In this document: one piece after another, positions 8,948-18,589 of the stretch
Position numbering within the stretch: the first letter of the stretch is position 1
Layout: each line of letters opens with the position of its first letter
Program-made: the position numbers and the translations under genes
Source: Methylophilaceae bacterium 11
GTDB lineage: Bacteria > Pseudomonadota > Gammaproteobacteria > Burkholderiales > Methylophilaceae
Reading direction: 5' to 3'
Length of the DNA stretch: 64,000 bases
Assembly (NCBI GenBank): GCA_000525025.1
Contig: JCKJ01000001.1
Coordinates: forward strand, 434,001-498,000
The notes under the pieces: generated by a model
Databases searched by the model: none
What the model saw: only the letters and a program-made list of their open reading frames with translations
What the model was told of the DNA's origin: nothing

Positions 8948-8974
8948 GATGTTTCCCTAGTGATGATTATTGAA

Positions 8975-9041
8975 AATCGGAGACTAATGTTTGAGTTATG
9001 AAGTTGCCCTTTGCTAGTCCCTCTTGACCGATTGGTTAGGT
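8975..9041 (-). other. attC-like (integron cassette) sequence, incomplete
   Basis: Read on the minus strand, downstream of the hypothetical gene at 9061-9555, the sequence begins with ACCTAAC (9041-9035), which fits the R'' box consensus RYYYAAC. It continues with AATCGG and GACTA, which can pair with TAGTC and CCGATT at about 8986-8975. The other end of the gene has GTTAGGT (9567-9561), fitting GTTRRRY, 5 bases before its ATG and exactly complementary to the R'' box. No complete R' box closes the structure at the sodC side, so this is either a relic, a secondary-site insertion, or chance. Confidence 0.35.
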
Positions 9042-9060
9042 AAAAGCGCAACTATGGAGA

Positions 9061-9555
9061 TCATAATTTTTCAGCGCGTTTTATAGGTTTGACGCGCACT
9101 CGATGACCGCGACCTGATTGAGTTGTGTATAAAATGAAGAACAAATAACCCTCATTTGCCATTTCAAGTACATCGTCCGTTTGGTCCGCAAGTCCCATCC
9201 ATTGGTCTCCCACTTCAAAGCGGTATGGGATTCGTTGTCCTTGAGATGGCTGGCTAATTATGAATGCCGTTTTAGGTTTTCGTTTGGTGACATACGCGCG
9301 CCACCAAGACTCGAAATACATACCACCCAAGTTCGTTATGGTTGTTGGTCTATCACCAACGTTGTATGCTGTGACCGAGACGTATGTTTTTTCGTCTGGC
9401 TCTATCCCACCAATTACTTTCATGTTCAGGGAAGCCGACACATCAATTTTCGCGCCGGAAGCTAGCCATTTGTATGCGTCCCACCCAAAAACAAAAGTAG
9501 ACACCACTGCGGCATAGGCAGCTATTCCAATAGTCCAGAGCTCAGCAGTAGTCAT
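9061..9555 (-). CDS. Hypothetical membrane-anchored protein, possible cassette gene
   Basis: This 164-residue protein is not recognised. Residues about 5-30 form one transmembrane segment (IGIAAYAAVVSTFVFGWDAY), followed by a soluble beta-rich domain with VTAYNVGDRPTTITNLG, a pattern seen in several unnamed proteins that sense or bind at the inner membrane. The start ATG at 9555 lies 5 bases after GTTAGGT. No typical operon partner exists: groEL and its terminator lie upstream and sodC downstream, all on the same strand. The gene looks like a single-gene insertion between conserved genes. Function is unknown; the reading frame is intact. Confidence 0.6.
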   Translation of the reverse strand: MTTAELWTIGIAAYAAVVSTFVFGWDAYKWLASGAKIDVSASLNMKVIGGIEPDEKTYVSVTAYNVGDRPTTITNLGGMYFESWWRAYVTKRKPKTAFIISQPSQGQRIPYRFEVGDQWMGLADQTDDVLEMANEGYLFFILYTTQSGRGHRVRVKPIKRAEKL

Positions 9556-9620
9556 ATTCTACCTAACGTAAAATAGCCATCCTAATTGACGGACTGTGTT
9601 GCGTCAAATATCAAATTCCA

Positions 9621-9648
9621 ATAAAAAACCTCGCCGAAGCGAGGTTTT
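9621..9648 (-). terminator. Rho-independent terminator of groES-groEL
   Basis: AAAACCTCGC and GCGAGGTTTT form a strong stem around the tetraloop TTCG (minus strand), followed by a T-run. It lies about 65 bases after the groEL stop. The plus strand also has a short T-tract, so it may work in both directions. Confidence 0.85.
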
Positions 9649-9711
9649 GTTTTTGAACGCTTGTTAGGGCATTTCAACTTCAATGCATCACTGATGCAGT
9701 GAGAAATGAAA

Positions 9712-11367
<1,656 letters not shown>

Positions 11368-11426
11368 CTATATTTGATCAATAGATGTTTTAAATTTGAT
11401 TATTCAACCTTAAATTTCCGTTGAAA

Positions 11427-11714
11427 TTATTCAACAATCGCCATGATGTCTTCTTCGCGCATCACCAATAATTCTTCGCCATCCACTTTTACAGTTTGGC
11501 CAGCGTATTTACCAAATAACACTTTGTCGCCAACTTTAACGTCTAAGGCATTCAATTTGCCGCTGTCGTCGCGTTTGCCATTGCCTACTGCTTGTACAAT
11601 GCCTTGATCAGGTTTTTCTGTTGCGCTGTCTGGAATCACAATGCCAGAAGCCGTTGTACGTACTTCTTCAGAACGTTTAACAATCACACGGTCATGTAGT
11701 GGACGAATTTTCAT
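11427..11714 (-). CDS. groES: Co-chaperonin GroES (10 kDa)
   Basis: This 95-residue protein forms the heptameric lid of the GroEL chamber. It begins [17 protein letters not shown] and carries the mobile-loop segment [13 protein letters not shown] around residues 20-32, which contacts GroEL. The C-terminal half includes [20 protein letters not shown], the usual beta-barrel core. It is the first gene of the groESL operon. Its leader of about 85 bases between the CIRCE element and the start codon contains no other gene. Confidence 0.98.
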   Translation of the reverse strand: MKIRPLHDRVIVKRSEEVRTTASGIVIPDSATEKPDQGIVQAVGNGKRDDSGKLNALDVKVGDKVLFGKYAGQTVKVDGEELLVMREEDIMAIVE

Positions 11715-11799
11715 TAGTTTTCTCCTTGGTGTATGCTTAAACTATCAAAAGTTTAAAAACAATAGTTTAAAAATGCGTTAGTAATTACGGTGCGTGATT

Positions 11800-11826
11800 T
11801 TAGCACTCACCTACCTTGATTGCTAA
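11800..11826 (-). promoter_or_regulatory. CIRCE operator (HrcA binding site) of groESL
   Basis: TTAGCACTC (11800-11808), a 9-base spacer, and GATTGCTAA (11818-11826) match the canonical CIRCE inverted repeat TTAGCACTC-N9-GAGTGCTAA with one mismatch. HrcA represses groE and often dnaK operons through this element. It overlaps the downstream edge of the sigma-32-type promoter, where repression would be effective. hrcA itself is not in this window. Confidence 0.9.
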
Positions 11827-11853
11827 TTTTGGGATGATTTTTATAAATTCAAG
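11826..11853 (-). promoter_or_regulatory. Sigma-32 (RpoH) type promoter of groESL
   Basis: On the minus strand CTTGAA (11853-11848) is followed after 14 bases by CCCAAAAT (11833-11826), matching the sigma-32 pattern CTTGAA-N13/14-CCCCATNT except in the fourth and sixth positions of the -10. The CIRCE element abuts it, so the expected start of transcription falls within the operator. Confidence 0.75.
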
Positions 11854-11901
11854 TGTAAAACTTAAAAAATCAGCCTTCTTTTTTGAGGTTGGAACATTAT
11901 T

Positions 11902-12495
11902 TTGTCGATAGAACCAAGTGAACAATCCCCAGGCGCAGAGATTGCGGTACAGCAGTTAAATTTGAGCTATTCGCAGGAGCAAGATCGCTTGCTGCTGAAA
12001 GTGGGTTTAAGTGACCAGACTGAAATCTTATTATGGTTAACGCAACGTGTTGCACGCATGATTTGGCAGCTGTTAAGCGCGGAATCGCATTTGCCTGCTG
12101 CGGTTGTCAGTCAAGCATCCTCAGCAAATATAGCGCCGCAACAGGCAGTGCAACAATTTAAGCAAGAAGTCAAAGCAGTAGAAACCTTGCAAAAGCTCGA
12201 TTTTGAAACTGCGTACCAGCCCAGAAAAGAGGCATTGCAAGCGGGTGGTACGTTAATTAAAGAGGTACAGTTACTGCAGGCAGATGCTTCAACACATCTC
12301 AACACGCAAGCCTTGGAAATGCAAAGCGTTGATGGGGTGAATCTGCGTTTGAATCTCACCAGCGAAACCGTTGTGGCAATATGCAATATGCTGCAACTCA
12401 GTACAAAAGAAGCAGGGTGGACGTTGAGCGCATCGGCCAGTGCAACTGCATCCATCGCCATCATTTCAACCGATCAAAAACAGGTATTACATTAA
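11902..12495 (+). CDS. Conserved hypothetical protein
   Basis: This is a 197-residue protein of unknown function. It starts at TTG at 11902, about 50 bases from the groESL promoter and divergent from it; GAGGTTGG lies upstream. The N-terminal part has the pattern LNLSYSQEQDRLLLKVGLSD followed by LLWLTQRVARMIWQLL, which I have seen in unnamed betaproteobacterial proteins. The rest is Ala/Gln-rich with a probable helical region. No signal peptide, membrane segment or catalytic motif is visible. The stop codon overlaps the ATG of the aldo/keto reductase by one base, so the two are likely co-translated. Confidence 0.6.
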   Translation: MSIEPSEQSPGAEIAVQQLNLSYSQEQDRLLLKVGLSDQTEILLWLTQRVARMIWQLLSAESHLPAAVVSQASSANIAPQQAVQQFKQEVKAVETLQKLDFETAYQPRKEALQAGGTLIKEVQLLQADASTHLNTQALEMQSVDGVNLRLNLTSETVVAICNMLQLSTKEAGWTLSASASATASIAIISTDQKQVLH

Positions 12496-13553
12496 TGGAC
12501 TACACCTTACTCGGAAACACGGATATTCGCGTGTCTAAAGTATGTTTAGGCACCATGACCTATGGTGACCAAAACACGCAGGCCGATGCGAATGATCAGC
12601 TCGATTATGCGCTTAGCCAAGGAATCAATTTTATCGATACGGCAGAGATGTATCCGGTGCCGCCGCGCGCTGAGACGGTGACGTGTACCGAAACCATTCT
12701 CGGCCATTGGATTAAGACCAAGCCGCGGGATAGCTTTATTTTAGCGAGTAAAATTGCCGGGCCCAGACGCGGCATGCATTGGATACGTGGCGGTCCTACT
12801 GGGCTGGATAGAGACAATATTCGCGCTGCCGTACACGATAGTTTGCAACGGCTGCAAACCGATTATCTGGATCTATATTATTTGCATTGGCCCGAGCGCA
12901 ATGTGCCGATGTTTGGCCAATATCAGTTTGACCCCCTGGCAGAATTAGACAAAGACGGTAACCCAATCGCTTGGGTCAGCATGCAAGCGCAGTTAGAAGC
13001 GCTAGATGAGCTGATTAAAGAGGGGAAAATCCGTGCGATTGGCTTGAGCAATGAGCAGCCGTGGGGATTGATGGAGTTTTTACGCATTGCCAAAGAACGT
13101 AATCTACCAAGAGTAGCCGCGCTGCAAAACTGCTATAACTTGATGAATCGCGGTATGGAATTTGGCATGACAGAAGTGCTGTACCGTGAGGGCATCAGCC
13201 TCATGGCGTACTCACCACTTGCATTCGGTCATCTCACAGGTAAGTATGTGGATGATCCACAAGCGGTGGGCCGTGTAACGCAATTTTTGGGCTATGCCCA
13301 ACGTTACAAAAAACCAGGTGTGCCCGAAGCCAGCAAACGTTACACGGCGCTTGCCCGTGCGTATGGTTTGTCACCTACTCAGCTTGCGCTGAGCTTTGTC
13401 TATCACCGCTGGTTTGTTGGCAGTACTGTGATTGGCGCTACCAGCATGACGCAGTTGGCAGAAAATGTATCGTCTTATTTTGTGAAACTAAACGCAGATG
13501 TGCTGGCAGAAATCGAACAGATTCATCTGACCATGATGAATCCTGCGCCGTAG
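12495..13553 (+). CDS. tas: NADP-dependent aldo/keto reductase, Tas-like
   Basis: This 352-residue TIM-barrel oxidoreductase is closely similar along its length to E. coli Tas, for example DAEMYPVPPR-like and DSLQRLQTDYLDLYYLHWP segments. The ATG at 12495 is chosen because it gives the family N-terminus MDYTLLGNTDIRVSKVCLG. The catalytic tetrad of the AKR family is recognisable: Asp and Tyr in FIDTAEMYP, Lys in ILASKIAGP, and His in DLYYLHWP. The C-terminal cofactor-binding end contains GSTVIGATSMTQL. Its physiological substrate is unknown; E. coli Tas was found as a suppressor of tyrosine auxotrophy. It overlaps the preceding gene by one base and ends at a terminator. Confidence 0.9.
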   Translation: MDYTLLGNTDIRVSKVCLGTMTYGDQNTQADANDQLDYALSQGINFIDTAEMYPVPPRAETVTCTETILGHWIKTKPRDSFILASKIAGPRRGMHWIRGGPTGLDRDNIRAAVHDSLQRLQTDYLDLYYLHWPERNVPMFGQYQFDPLAELDKDGNPIAWVSMQAQLEALDELIKEGKIRAIGLSNEQPWGLMEFLRIAKERNLPRVAALQNCYNLMNRGMEFGMTEVLYREGISLMAYSPLAFGHLTGKYVDDPQAVGRVTQFLGYAQRYKKPGVPEASKRYTALARAYGLSPTQLALSFVYHRWFVGSTVIGATSMTQLAENVSSYFVKLNADVLAEIEQIHLTMMNPAP

Positions 13554-13576
13554 CGCGCAGATGACGTGGTTACATT

Positions 13577-13602
13577 AACCCTGTAACATATAGGGTTTTT
13601 AT
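13577..13602 (+). terminator. Rho-independent terminator after tas
   Basis: AACCCT (13577-13582) pairs with AGGGTT (13592-13597) around a 9-base loop, followed by TTTATT. It lies 24 bases after the tas stop. The stem is short but extended by A-T pairs. Confidence 0.6.
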
Positions 13603-13632
13603 TGCCTCTGACCATTCGTCAAGAAAGTCTGC

Positions 13633-13974
13633 ATGTCACCACTCCCCAATTGCCCGCAATGCCAATCCGAATACACCTATGAAGATGGTGACCAGTATAT
13701 TTGCCCCGAGTGTGCGCACGAGTGGAGCAAAGCTGCGCGTGCTGATAGCGAAGACACTACAAAAGTAGTGCGCGATGCCAATGGCAATGTGCTGCAAGAT
13801 GGCGATAGCATCACCGTGATTAAAGATTTGAAAGTCAAAGGCTCTTCATCTGTGGTGAAGGTGGGGACCAAAGTCAAAAATATCCGCTTGGTAGATGGTG
13901 ACCATGACATTGATTGCAAAATTGATGGGTTTGGTGCGATGAAATTGAAATCTGAGTTTGTGAAAAAAGCATAA
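13633..13974 (+). CDS. yjdM: YjdM/PhnA-like zinc-ribbon protein
   Basis: This 113-residue cytoplasmic protein has a zinc ribbon at residues about 7-28 with two CxxC pairs (NCPQCQ and ICPECAHEW). It is followed by the PhnA-type SH3-like beta domain, with [16 protein letters not shown] near residue 56. This matches YjdM (formerly PhnA) over its full length. The family was once linked to phosphonate use, but the phosphonoacetate hydrolase is a different protein, so no enzymatic function should be assumed. It stands as a single gene between a terminator and pldA. Confidence 0.9.
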   Translation: MSPLPNCPQCQSEYTYEDGDQYICPECAHEWSKAARADSEDTTKVVRDANGNVLQDGDSITVIKDLKVKGSSSVVKVGTKVKNIRLVDGDHDIDCKIDGFGAMKLKSEFVKKA

Positions 13975-14071
13975 AGTTAAATCCCTTTGTAGGATAAGCA
14001 CTGATAGTGCGTGTAGGCGCGTGGTGATACATTCTCAACTATCATACTGGTAGTACTTTTGTCGAATAGGG

Positions 14072-15211
14072 ATGGTCATCATGCAAGGAATTAAAAATAA
14101 AACGGCTCAAGCATGGGCTGTAGTAATGCTTTGTTGGCCAGCGCTATTGTTTGCACAAACGCCCGTCACGGTTGAGCAAGCACTAATCAATTGCAAAAAA
14201 TTATATCCCTCTGAATTTGAATCAAAAAAGCGCTTAGCTTGTTTTGATAGCATCAGTACACCAATAGAGTTTGTAGCAGAAACCACGCCAACCAACACTG
14301 TTACTGAAGGGGATGGGGATGCACCCAACGCCATTGCGAAAACAGCACCGCCTATTGCCATTGAAAAACCCAGTACGCTTAGTTATTTAGAGAGAAAGTG
14401 GCGGTTAACATCTCAGGGCGATTGGAGCATCAGCGATTTTGAAACGTATAAATCCAATTATTTGTTGGTGACCAAAACGAATAATACGAACGATACACCG
14501 CAATCCCCAAGCTATATCAATACAGAAGATCGGCATTTGGATGATAAAGACTTGCGGTTTCAAATCAGCTTAAAAACGGAGATGATGAACAACATTCCCA
14601 TCGTGCGTGAGCTGCCTTATGTCACCAGCTCCCGTATCTGGGCAGCTTATACCCAGCAATCTAATTGGCAGGTATTTGATTCTGCAGCTTCAAGGCCTCT
14701 ACGTGAGAATGTGTATGAGCCGGAGATTGTGTTGTCATTGGGTATCGATAACGAAGTGGATGGCGAAAAGAAACACTATATTCCCAGGATGCTCAATGTT
14801 GGCTTGGTGCACCAATCCAACGGACGTTCAAACCCAACGTCTAGAAGTTGGAATCGCTTTTATTTGGAAAGCGGTTGGGAGCTGAGCGATAGCCTCTCGT
14901 TAATGGTGCGCCCGTGGTGGCGCATTCCTGAATCAGAAGACGATAACCCAGACATTGAAAAGTACATGGGTTATGGTGATATGAGTATTCGCTGGGAAGA
15001 CCGTAAGCGTAAAAACGCAGCGACGCTATTGCTACGAAATAATTTACGCAGCGACAATAAAGGATTTGCGCAATTGGATTTACAGCGGCAAGTGATGAAC
15101 AACCCTTACCTCAAGTTGCATCTGATGGCTTCTAGCGGCTACGGTGCTAGCTTGTTAGATTATAACCATAGCCAAACTATATTGGGTGTGGGTATCTCTC
15201 TAGGAGAGTAG
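14072..15211 (+). CDS. pldA: Outer-membrane phospholipase A (OMPLA)
   Basis: This 379-residue outer-membrane beta-barrel enzyme hydrolyses acyl chains of phospholipids that reach the outer leaflet, keeping lipid asymmetry. An N-terminal signal peptide (AVVMLCWPALLFAQ) precedes a region of about 100 residues before the barrel. The active-site motif is plain: LVHQSNGRSNPTSRSWNR contains the catalytic His and Ser in the OMPLA arrangement. A second in-frame ATG at 14081 is a possible start. The segment between signal and barrel is longer than in E. coli PldA, as in other betaproteobacteria. It converges on rlhA with 28 bases between. Confidence 0.92.
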   Translation: MVIMQGIKNKTAQAWAVVMLCWPALLFAQTPVTVEQALINCKKLYPSEFESKKRLACFDSISTPIEFVAETTPTNTVTEGDGDAPNAIAKTAPPIAIEKPSTLSYLERKWRLTSQGDWSISDFETYKSNYLLVTKTNNTNDTPQSPSYINTEDRHLDDKDLRFQISLKTEMMNNIPIVRELPYVTSSRIWAAYTQQSNWQVFDSAASRPLRENVYEPEIVLSLGIDNEVDGEKKHYIPRMLNVGLVHQSNGRSNPTSRSWNRFYLESGWELSDSLSLMVRPWWRIPESEDDNPDIEKYMGYGDMSIRWEDRKRKNAATLLLRNNLRSDNKGFAQLDLQRQVMNNPYLKLHLMASSGYGASLLDYNHSQTILGVGISLGE

Positions 15212-15239
15212 GTCACGGTTAAACTTAAATGAGATAAGT

Positions 15240-17168
15240 TTAACTGGGCGTGTATGCGCCTTTGGGGAAGAAATTGATAGCTTGCGGTGGGCCCAGTTTT
15301 AAAATAGGTTTTCTAATCTGACCCATCACGTGCATCTCGCACGGTTTGCAATCAAACTTCAGAGTGTAACGATCGTTGCCACTAATCAACGTCATGGGTT
15401 CTGCCGTGACGGTGCCTTGTACACCAATCACGCCTTTGGCCTCTTTCGGGCAAAGCCCGTGGCTAAAACGTAAGCAGTGTTTGGTGATCATCACTGGCAC
15501 TTCGCCTAATTCTTCATTGGCTTCGTACGCTTTGGCGATAATTTTTACGCCGTGCTTGTGATAAAAATTACGTGCTTGCTGGTTATAGACATTGGCTAAG
15601 TAAGTCAGGTTGTCCTCTGGGTAGATTGCAAGCGGCTCATTGGCTGGGCGACGCAACGGGCGCTGATAACTTAATGCACGTGTCTGAATCAGCTGTTCAA
15701 TGGCTTCACGGCGAAGATTGTTTATAGTTGAAGCAGGGATAAACCAAGCTTGTGCAAGCTCCAAATGTATTTCTTTGGCTATAAAGTCAGTGTTGCCGAG
15801 CTTGCCTAGGTTCTCACGTACGCTTGTTTCTGCTTTTGCAGTGTCGTTAGCTGCTTGTTTTTCCGCCGTAATTTGCGCTGTTGCACTCAAGCCCTGTGCA
15901 TCCGTGACGGTGAGCGCAAAGCCATCGCGCGTTTCATAAACAGTCATGCTCACTTCAATTTTGCGTACGGCAGAATCTTTTTCGAGTAAACGCATAAACG
16001 CGTGGTCGCGATTTCTATACATCAAGGTGTTGTTACGGATATCGACTGGCATTTCATTTGGAAAAATACGCTTGTCTTCCACCGTGTTGACTCGCAACCC
16101 CACCAACTCTTTATGCACATCAAAAAAGCATACGCCATCACCGTTATGTAACTCAACGTCGGTGGATATTTCAATAAAGTCTTTGCCTACTTTAGTGACT
16201 TTACCTAGTACTTCACCCGAAAATTTTGGCGTATCAAATGCACCAATATCGGCCTGACGGCCATTGGCAAAGTAGTCGGTGGCGCTACGGTTAAACGTCT
16301 TTTCTGGTTGCGGGGTAAAGGTATAAGTGGTATTGCCCGCTGAGGATTTTTGATACTCAGGATAATGATCTAGGATTTCATCCAATAGCTGGCGGTAGTG
16401 TGCGGTAGCATTTTTAACATAGGGTAAATCTTTATAACGGCCTTCAATTTTGAAAGAGCTCACGCCTGCATCAATCAGGGCGCGCAGATTGGCGCTTTGG
16501 TCGTTGTCTTTCATGGATAGAAAGTGTTTATCTTTGCCCAAGATACGACCTTTTTGGTCCTCTAGTGTGTATGGCAAGCGGCATTCCTGTGAGCATTCGC
16601 CGCGATTGGCACTACGTCCAGTATGTGCATGGCTGATAAAACATTGCCCGCTGAATGCCACGCACAATGCGCCGTGGATAAAGTATTCCAAGTTGCAAGT
16701 GGTGGCTGCTGCAATTTTTTTGATGGTAGGAATATCTAGCTCGCGCGCCAACACAATTTGACTAAAGCCGACTTGATCTAAAAATTGAGCTTTTTCTACC
16801 GTGCGGATATCCGTTTGCGTGCTGGCGTGGAGTTGGATAGGTGGTAAATCCATTTCCAATAAGCCCATGTCTTGCACAATCAGCGCGTCCACTTCTGCAT
16901 CATAAAGCTGATGCACCAACTGACGTACGCCTTCTAATTCGTTATCGTGAAAAATCGTGTTCAGCGCGACAAACACTTCTGCATGATAGTGATGCGCATG
17001 TTTTACTAATCGCGCAATATCGGCCACCGTATTGGGTGCTTTTGCGCGCGCACCAAACGCTGGGCCGCCAATATAGACAGCATCGGCGCCATGGTTGATG
17101 GCTTCAATACCGAACTCTGCATTTTTGGCAGGGGCAAGTAGTTCTAAGTGGCGACGCGTTTTTAGCAT
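15240..17168 (-). CDS. rlhA: Peptidase U32-family 23S rRNA hydroxylation protein, RlhA type
   Basis: This 642-residue protein matches E. coli RlhA (YdcP) in the parts I can recall, for example HGADAVYIGGPAFGARAKA near the start, the cysteine cluster (SGQCFISH, GRSANRGECSQECRLPYT) and the DUF3656-type C-terminal half ending with FDCKPCEMHV. RlhA is needed for 5-hydroxycytidine at C2501 of 23S rRNA, probably using an iron-sulfur cluster and prephenate. The ATG at 17168 is chosen because earlier in-frame starts add a hydrophobic, non-conserved extension. It is divergent from bioA with 101 bases between. The U32 peptidase label is historical and does not imply protease activity. Confidence 0.88.
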   Translation of the reverse strand: MLKTRRHLELLAPAKNAEFGIEAINHGADAVYIGGPAFGARAKAPNTVADIARLVKHAHHYHAEVFVALNTIFHDNELEGVRQLVHQLYDAEVDALIVQDMGLLEMDLPPIQLHASTQTDIRTVEKAQFLDQVGFSQIVLARELDIPTIKKIAAATTCNLEYFIHGALCVAFSGQCFISHAHTGRSANRGECSQECRLPYTLEDQKGRILGKDKHFLSMKDNDQSANLRALIDAGVSSFKIEGRYKDLPYVKNATAHYRQLLDEILDHYPEYQKSSAGNTTYTFTPQPEKTFNRSATDYFANGRQADIGAFDTPKFSGEVLGKVTKVGKDFIEISTDVELHNGDGVCFFDVHKELVGLRVNTVEDKRIFPNEMPVDIRNNTLMYRNRDHAFMRLLEKDSAVRKIEVSMTVYETRDGFALTVTDAQGLSATAQITAEKQAANDTAKAETSVRENLGKLGNTDFIAKEIHLELAQAWFIPASTINNLRREAIEQLIQTRALSYQRPLRRPANEPLAIYPEDNLTYLANVYNQQARNFYHKHGVKIIAKAYEANEELGEVPVMITKHCLRFSHGLCPKEAKGVIGVQGTVTAEPMTLISGNDRYTLKFDCKPCEMHVMGQIRKPILKLGPPQAINFFPKGAYTPS

Positions 17169-17269
17169 GTGGAACAAAAAAATATTTAAAAACAGCATTT
17201 TAGACCAAAGTACTGTTTTGCACGACATTTTGCATGAATGTACGTGTGAAAACATCGTACAATTTGCGC

Positions 17270-18589
17270 ATGAGTGAAAACCAATCTTTAATTGCGCGTA
17301 GCTTACAAGCAGTGTGGCACCCCTGTACGCAAATGAAACATCATGAGCAATATCCGCTTATACCCATCGCGCGTGGAGAAGGGGTTTGGTTATACGATAC
17401 AGAGGGCAAGCGCTACTTAGATGCAGTCAGTTCTTGGTGGGTCAATTTGTTTGGACATAATCATCCCACCATCAAAGCCGCTATTAAGCAGCAACTGGAT
17501 ACGTTAGAGCATGTGATGTTGGCTGGTTTTACGCATGAGCCGGTGGTTGCGCTGTCTGAACAGCTGGCCAAGCTCACAGGTTTAGGCCATGCGTTTTATG
17601 CCAGTGATGGTGCGAGCGCTACAGAGATTGCGCTCAAGATGAGTTTTCACTATTGGCGCAACAGTAGTAAGTCTAGTAAAACCAAGTTTATCAGCCTGCA
17701 AAACAGTTATCACGGTGAAACATTAGGTGCGCTGGGCGTGACCGATGTGGCGATTTTTAAAGACACGTATGCGCCTTTGCTCATGCAATCGTCACAAATG
17801 CCTAGCCCGGATTTTAGGTTGGCCGAAGTTGGGGAGAGTGCCGAGCAGTTTGCGTTGCGTTGTGCTGATGCATTGGAAACCTATGTGGCCGCACACCATG
17901 AGGAATTGGCGGCATTTATCATAGAACCAATCGTGCAATGCGCTGCTGGCATGGGCATGTATCACCCCGTGTATTTACAACGTGCTAGGGAAATTTGCAC
18001 GCAGTACCATGTGCATTTAATTGCAGACGAAATTGCGGTGGGCTTTGGGCGTACCGGAACGATGTTTGCCTGTGAGCAAGCCGCGCATCAGGTGAGTGAT
18101 ATTGCAGATTTCGTATGCTTATCTAAAGGCATTACTGGAGGCTATTTGCCATTATCTGTAGTGCTCACTCAGGATCATATCTATCAAGCTTTTTATGATG
18201 ACCGCACGGTAAAAGGGTTTCTGCATAGCCATAGTTATACTGGCAACCCCTTAGCCTGTAGTGCTGCGCTCGCAACTTTGGCTATTTTTGAGCAAGAGCA
18301 GGTGTTGCTCAAAAGTCAGGCCACTTCACAGGCGATACAAGCGAAAATGCAAGCACTTACTCACTTGCCTATTCAATATCTACGTCATCAAGGTATGATG
18401 CATGCGTTTGATGTGCAAACACATAACCCACAGTTCTCACGGGATTGTTACGCAGGCGGATTAGCCCATGGTTTGTTGTTAAGGCCTATCGGTAACACCG
18501 TTTACTTTATGCCGCCCTATGTGATCTCCGCAGATGACATTGATTGGATGGTGACGCAGACCGCATTGGTAGTGCAACAAGCTTTATGA
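17270..18589 (+). CDS. bioA: Adenosylmethionine-8-amino-7-oxononanoate aminotransferase
   Basis: This 439-residue PLP-dependent class III aminotransferase makes 7,8-diaminononanoate from KAPA and S-adenosylmethionine in biotin synthesis. MSENQSLIARS at 17270 is chosen as start; an upstream ATG at 17234 lies inside the likely promoter region. Family motifs are present: VWHPCTQMKHH near residue 12 (substrate pocket), HGETLGALGVTD, ADEIAVGFGRTG near residue 256, and the PLP lysine in CLSKGITGGYLPL. Its stop overlaps the dacB start (ATGA). Other biotin genes are not in this window, so the pathway is split on the chromosome. Confidence 0.95.
   Translation: MSENQSLIARSLQAVWHPCTQMKHHEQYPLIPIARGEGVWLYDTEGKRYLDAVSSWWVNLFGHNHPTIKAAIKQQLDTLEHVMLAGFTHEPVVALSEQLAKLTGLGHAFYASDGASATEIALKMSFHYWRNSSKSSKTKFISLQNSYHGETLGALGVTDVAIFKDTYAPLLMQSSQMPSPDFRLAEVGESAEQFALRCADALETYVAAHHEELAAFIIEPIVQCAAGMGMYHPVYLQRAREICTQYHVHLIADEIAVGFGRTGTMFACEQAAHQVSDIADFVCLSKGITGGYLPLSVVLTQDHIYQAFYDDRTVKGFLHSHSYTGNPLACSAALATLAIFEQEQVLLKSQATSQAIQAKMQALTHLPIQYLRHQGMMHAFDVQTHNPQFSRDCYAGGLAHGLLLRPIGNTVYFMPPYVISADDIDWMVTQTALVVQQAL

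Noticed and set aside
9555-9680. A second complete attC site between groEL and the hypothetical gene
   Set aside because: CCCTAAC and GTTAGGT can pair, but the inner arms do not match well and the stretch contains the groEL terminator, so this was not called as a separate site.
15221-15241. Hairpin AAACTTA/TAAGTTT between pldA and rlhA
   Set aside because: Only 7 A-T-rich pairs without a T-tract, and it overlaps the rlhA stop codon; too weak to call a terminator.
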